A stretch of DNA of 64,000 nucleotides, taken from positions 2,418,001-2,482,000 of the forward strand of contig NZ_CP101824.1 in the NCBI RefSeq assembly GCF_024498195.1. Direction: 5' to 3'. This DNA is from Halovivax cerinus. Lineage in GTDB: Archaea; Halobacteriota; Halobacteria; Halobacteriales; Natrialbaceae. Below the pieces are notes generated by a model, which saw only the letters and a program-made list of their open reading frames with translations, was not told the DNA's origin and ran no database searches. A program made the translations under genes and the position numbers. This document shows positions 63,373 to 64,000 of this stretch, piece after piece (positions within the stretch are counted from its first letter, which is position 1; each line of letters starts with the position of its first letter).

Positions 63373-64000
63373 ATGGAGCGGATCCCCTTCGGCATCTCAC
63401 GCCTCGACGCGATGATCGGGGGTGGCGCCCCGGCGGGCAGCGTGGTATTGCTCGCCGGCGAGTCGGGTGCCGGCGCCCGGGAGTTCTGTTACACCAGCGC
63501 GGCGATGAACGGACTCGCCACGGCGGACGAGGCGGGGTTCGAACTCTACTACGGCGACCTCGCGGCCGGCGCGTCGCTACCGGACGCCGTCCACTACGTC
63601 ACGTTCACCGACGAGCCAGCGTCCGTCGTCGACGAGATGCGCTTTTCCCTGGAGGACGACCTCGTCGACGCCGCCGCGACGGACATCACGGTTGCGGACC
63701 TCTCCCAGGAGTACTTCCAGCTCTCGCCAGTCCCGACCGAGTGGTACGCCGAACGGACGCCGGACATCACCGCCCTCGGTTCGTCGAACGACCGTCGTGA
63801 CGTCCTTGCAGCCGTCGCCGAGTACCTGACGGCCAACGCGCCTGGAAACCTGGTCGTGATCGACTCGGTGACGGATCTGCTGGCGGCGGCCACGGGTCGG
63901 TTCGACCCGGCCGATCTCACGTTTCTCCTCAAAGGGCTGGCGCGCGCCACGTACCGGTGGGGCGGACTGATATTACTCCTGGTCAACGTCGAACCGCTCG
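63373..64000 (+). CDS. RecA-superfamily ATPase-like protein with degenerate P-loop (partial)
   Basis: Read directly to the right edge, which cuts the gene: MERIPFGISRLDAMIGGGAP is the KaiC/RadA-like opening. The expected Walker A GxxGxGK[ST] reads GESGAGAREF: the lysine and Ser/Thr are lost. A Walker-B-like strand is intact (NLVVIDSVTDLLAA). It resembles haloarchaeal HTR-like proteins, which I recall as RecA-fold relatives of unknown role. It may bind but not hydrolyse nucleotide. The sequence runs for about 209 residues here. Confidence 0.75.
   Translation, partial: MERIPFGISRLDAMIGGGAPAGSVVLLAGESGAGAREFCYTSAAMNGLATADEAGFELYYGDLAAGASLPDAVHYVTFTDEPASVVDEMRFSLEDDLVDAAATDITVADLSQEYFQLSPVPTEWYAERTPDITALGSSNDRRDVLAAVAEYLTANAPGNLVVIDSVTDLLAAATGRFDPADLTFLLKGLARATYRWGGLILLLVNVEPL

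Noticed and set aside
1-64000. Mobile elements or rRNA genes
   Set aside because: No transposase, integrase, terminal inverted repeats or rRNA sequence was recognised in either strand.

Overview
The window is a GC-rich chromosomal segment from a haloarchaeon (class Halobacteria). The evidence is the acidic predicted proteins, archaeal-only families (Cbf5/TruB, DUF106, TiaS, Mch, beta-RFAP synthase, a Cdc48-type AAA ATPase), TATA boxes about 25 bases before leaderless starts, and Tat signal peptides. I do not assign a genus.

Layout. 1-7355 is housekeeping: the end of a GTPBP1-like GTPase, an SDR protein, a hypothetical gene with mch, then DUF106-cmk-truB, then an aspartoacylase-type hydrolase. 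A proline tRNA (7440-7510) is followed by a gene-poor stretch of small ORFs (7595-9561). 9745-17768 holds TiaS, a COG1395 regulator, a cysteine-synthase-like enzyme, a small HTH plus membrane-protein pair, glutaredoxin, a purine permease and a PAP2 phosphatase.

17823-44176 is a large surface-glycan locus. It encodes a membrane-embedded initiating sugar-phosphate transferase, four GT4 glycosyltransferases, two flippases (Wzx type), a Wzy-like polymerase, a 4,6-dehydratase plus GDP-fucose-synthase pair, two sulfatase-fold enzymes and a right-handed beta-helix protein. It also carries an unusual set of kinase-like proteins: two paralogous methyltransferase-kinase fusions, one HPr-kinase-like protein, one thymidylate-kinase-like protein, and a nucleotidyltransferase-like protein. 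A 55-residue Tat-exported peptide next to a VanZ-like gene was found by direct reading. The simplest model is a Wzx/Wzy-style pathway: a first sugar phosphate is placed on a lipid carrier, GT4 enzymes extend it, Wzx flips it, Wzy polymerises it, and the kinase/methyltransferase and sulfatase-fold proteins cap or decorate the chain. The kinase-rich decoration set is the best candidate for an undescribed system.

44250-52380 contains RNase HI, a small membrane protein, and a peptide/nickel-type ABC importer whose two ATPases are fused into one 1024-residue protein. 52531-64000 contains a small conserved protein, an EamA transporter, a Cdc48-like AAA ATPase, a TetR regulator divergent from an MMPL/RND exporter with matching operator dyads, a RuvC-fold-like protein, beta-RFAP synthase, and the start of a RecA-superfamily protein with a degenerate P-loop.

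No transposase, integrase, rRNA or CRISPR array was seen.
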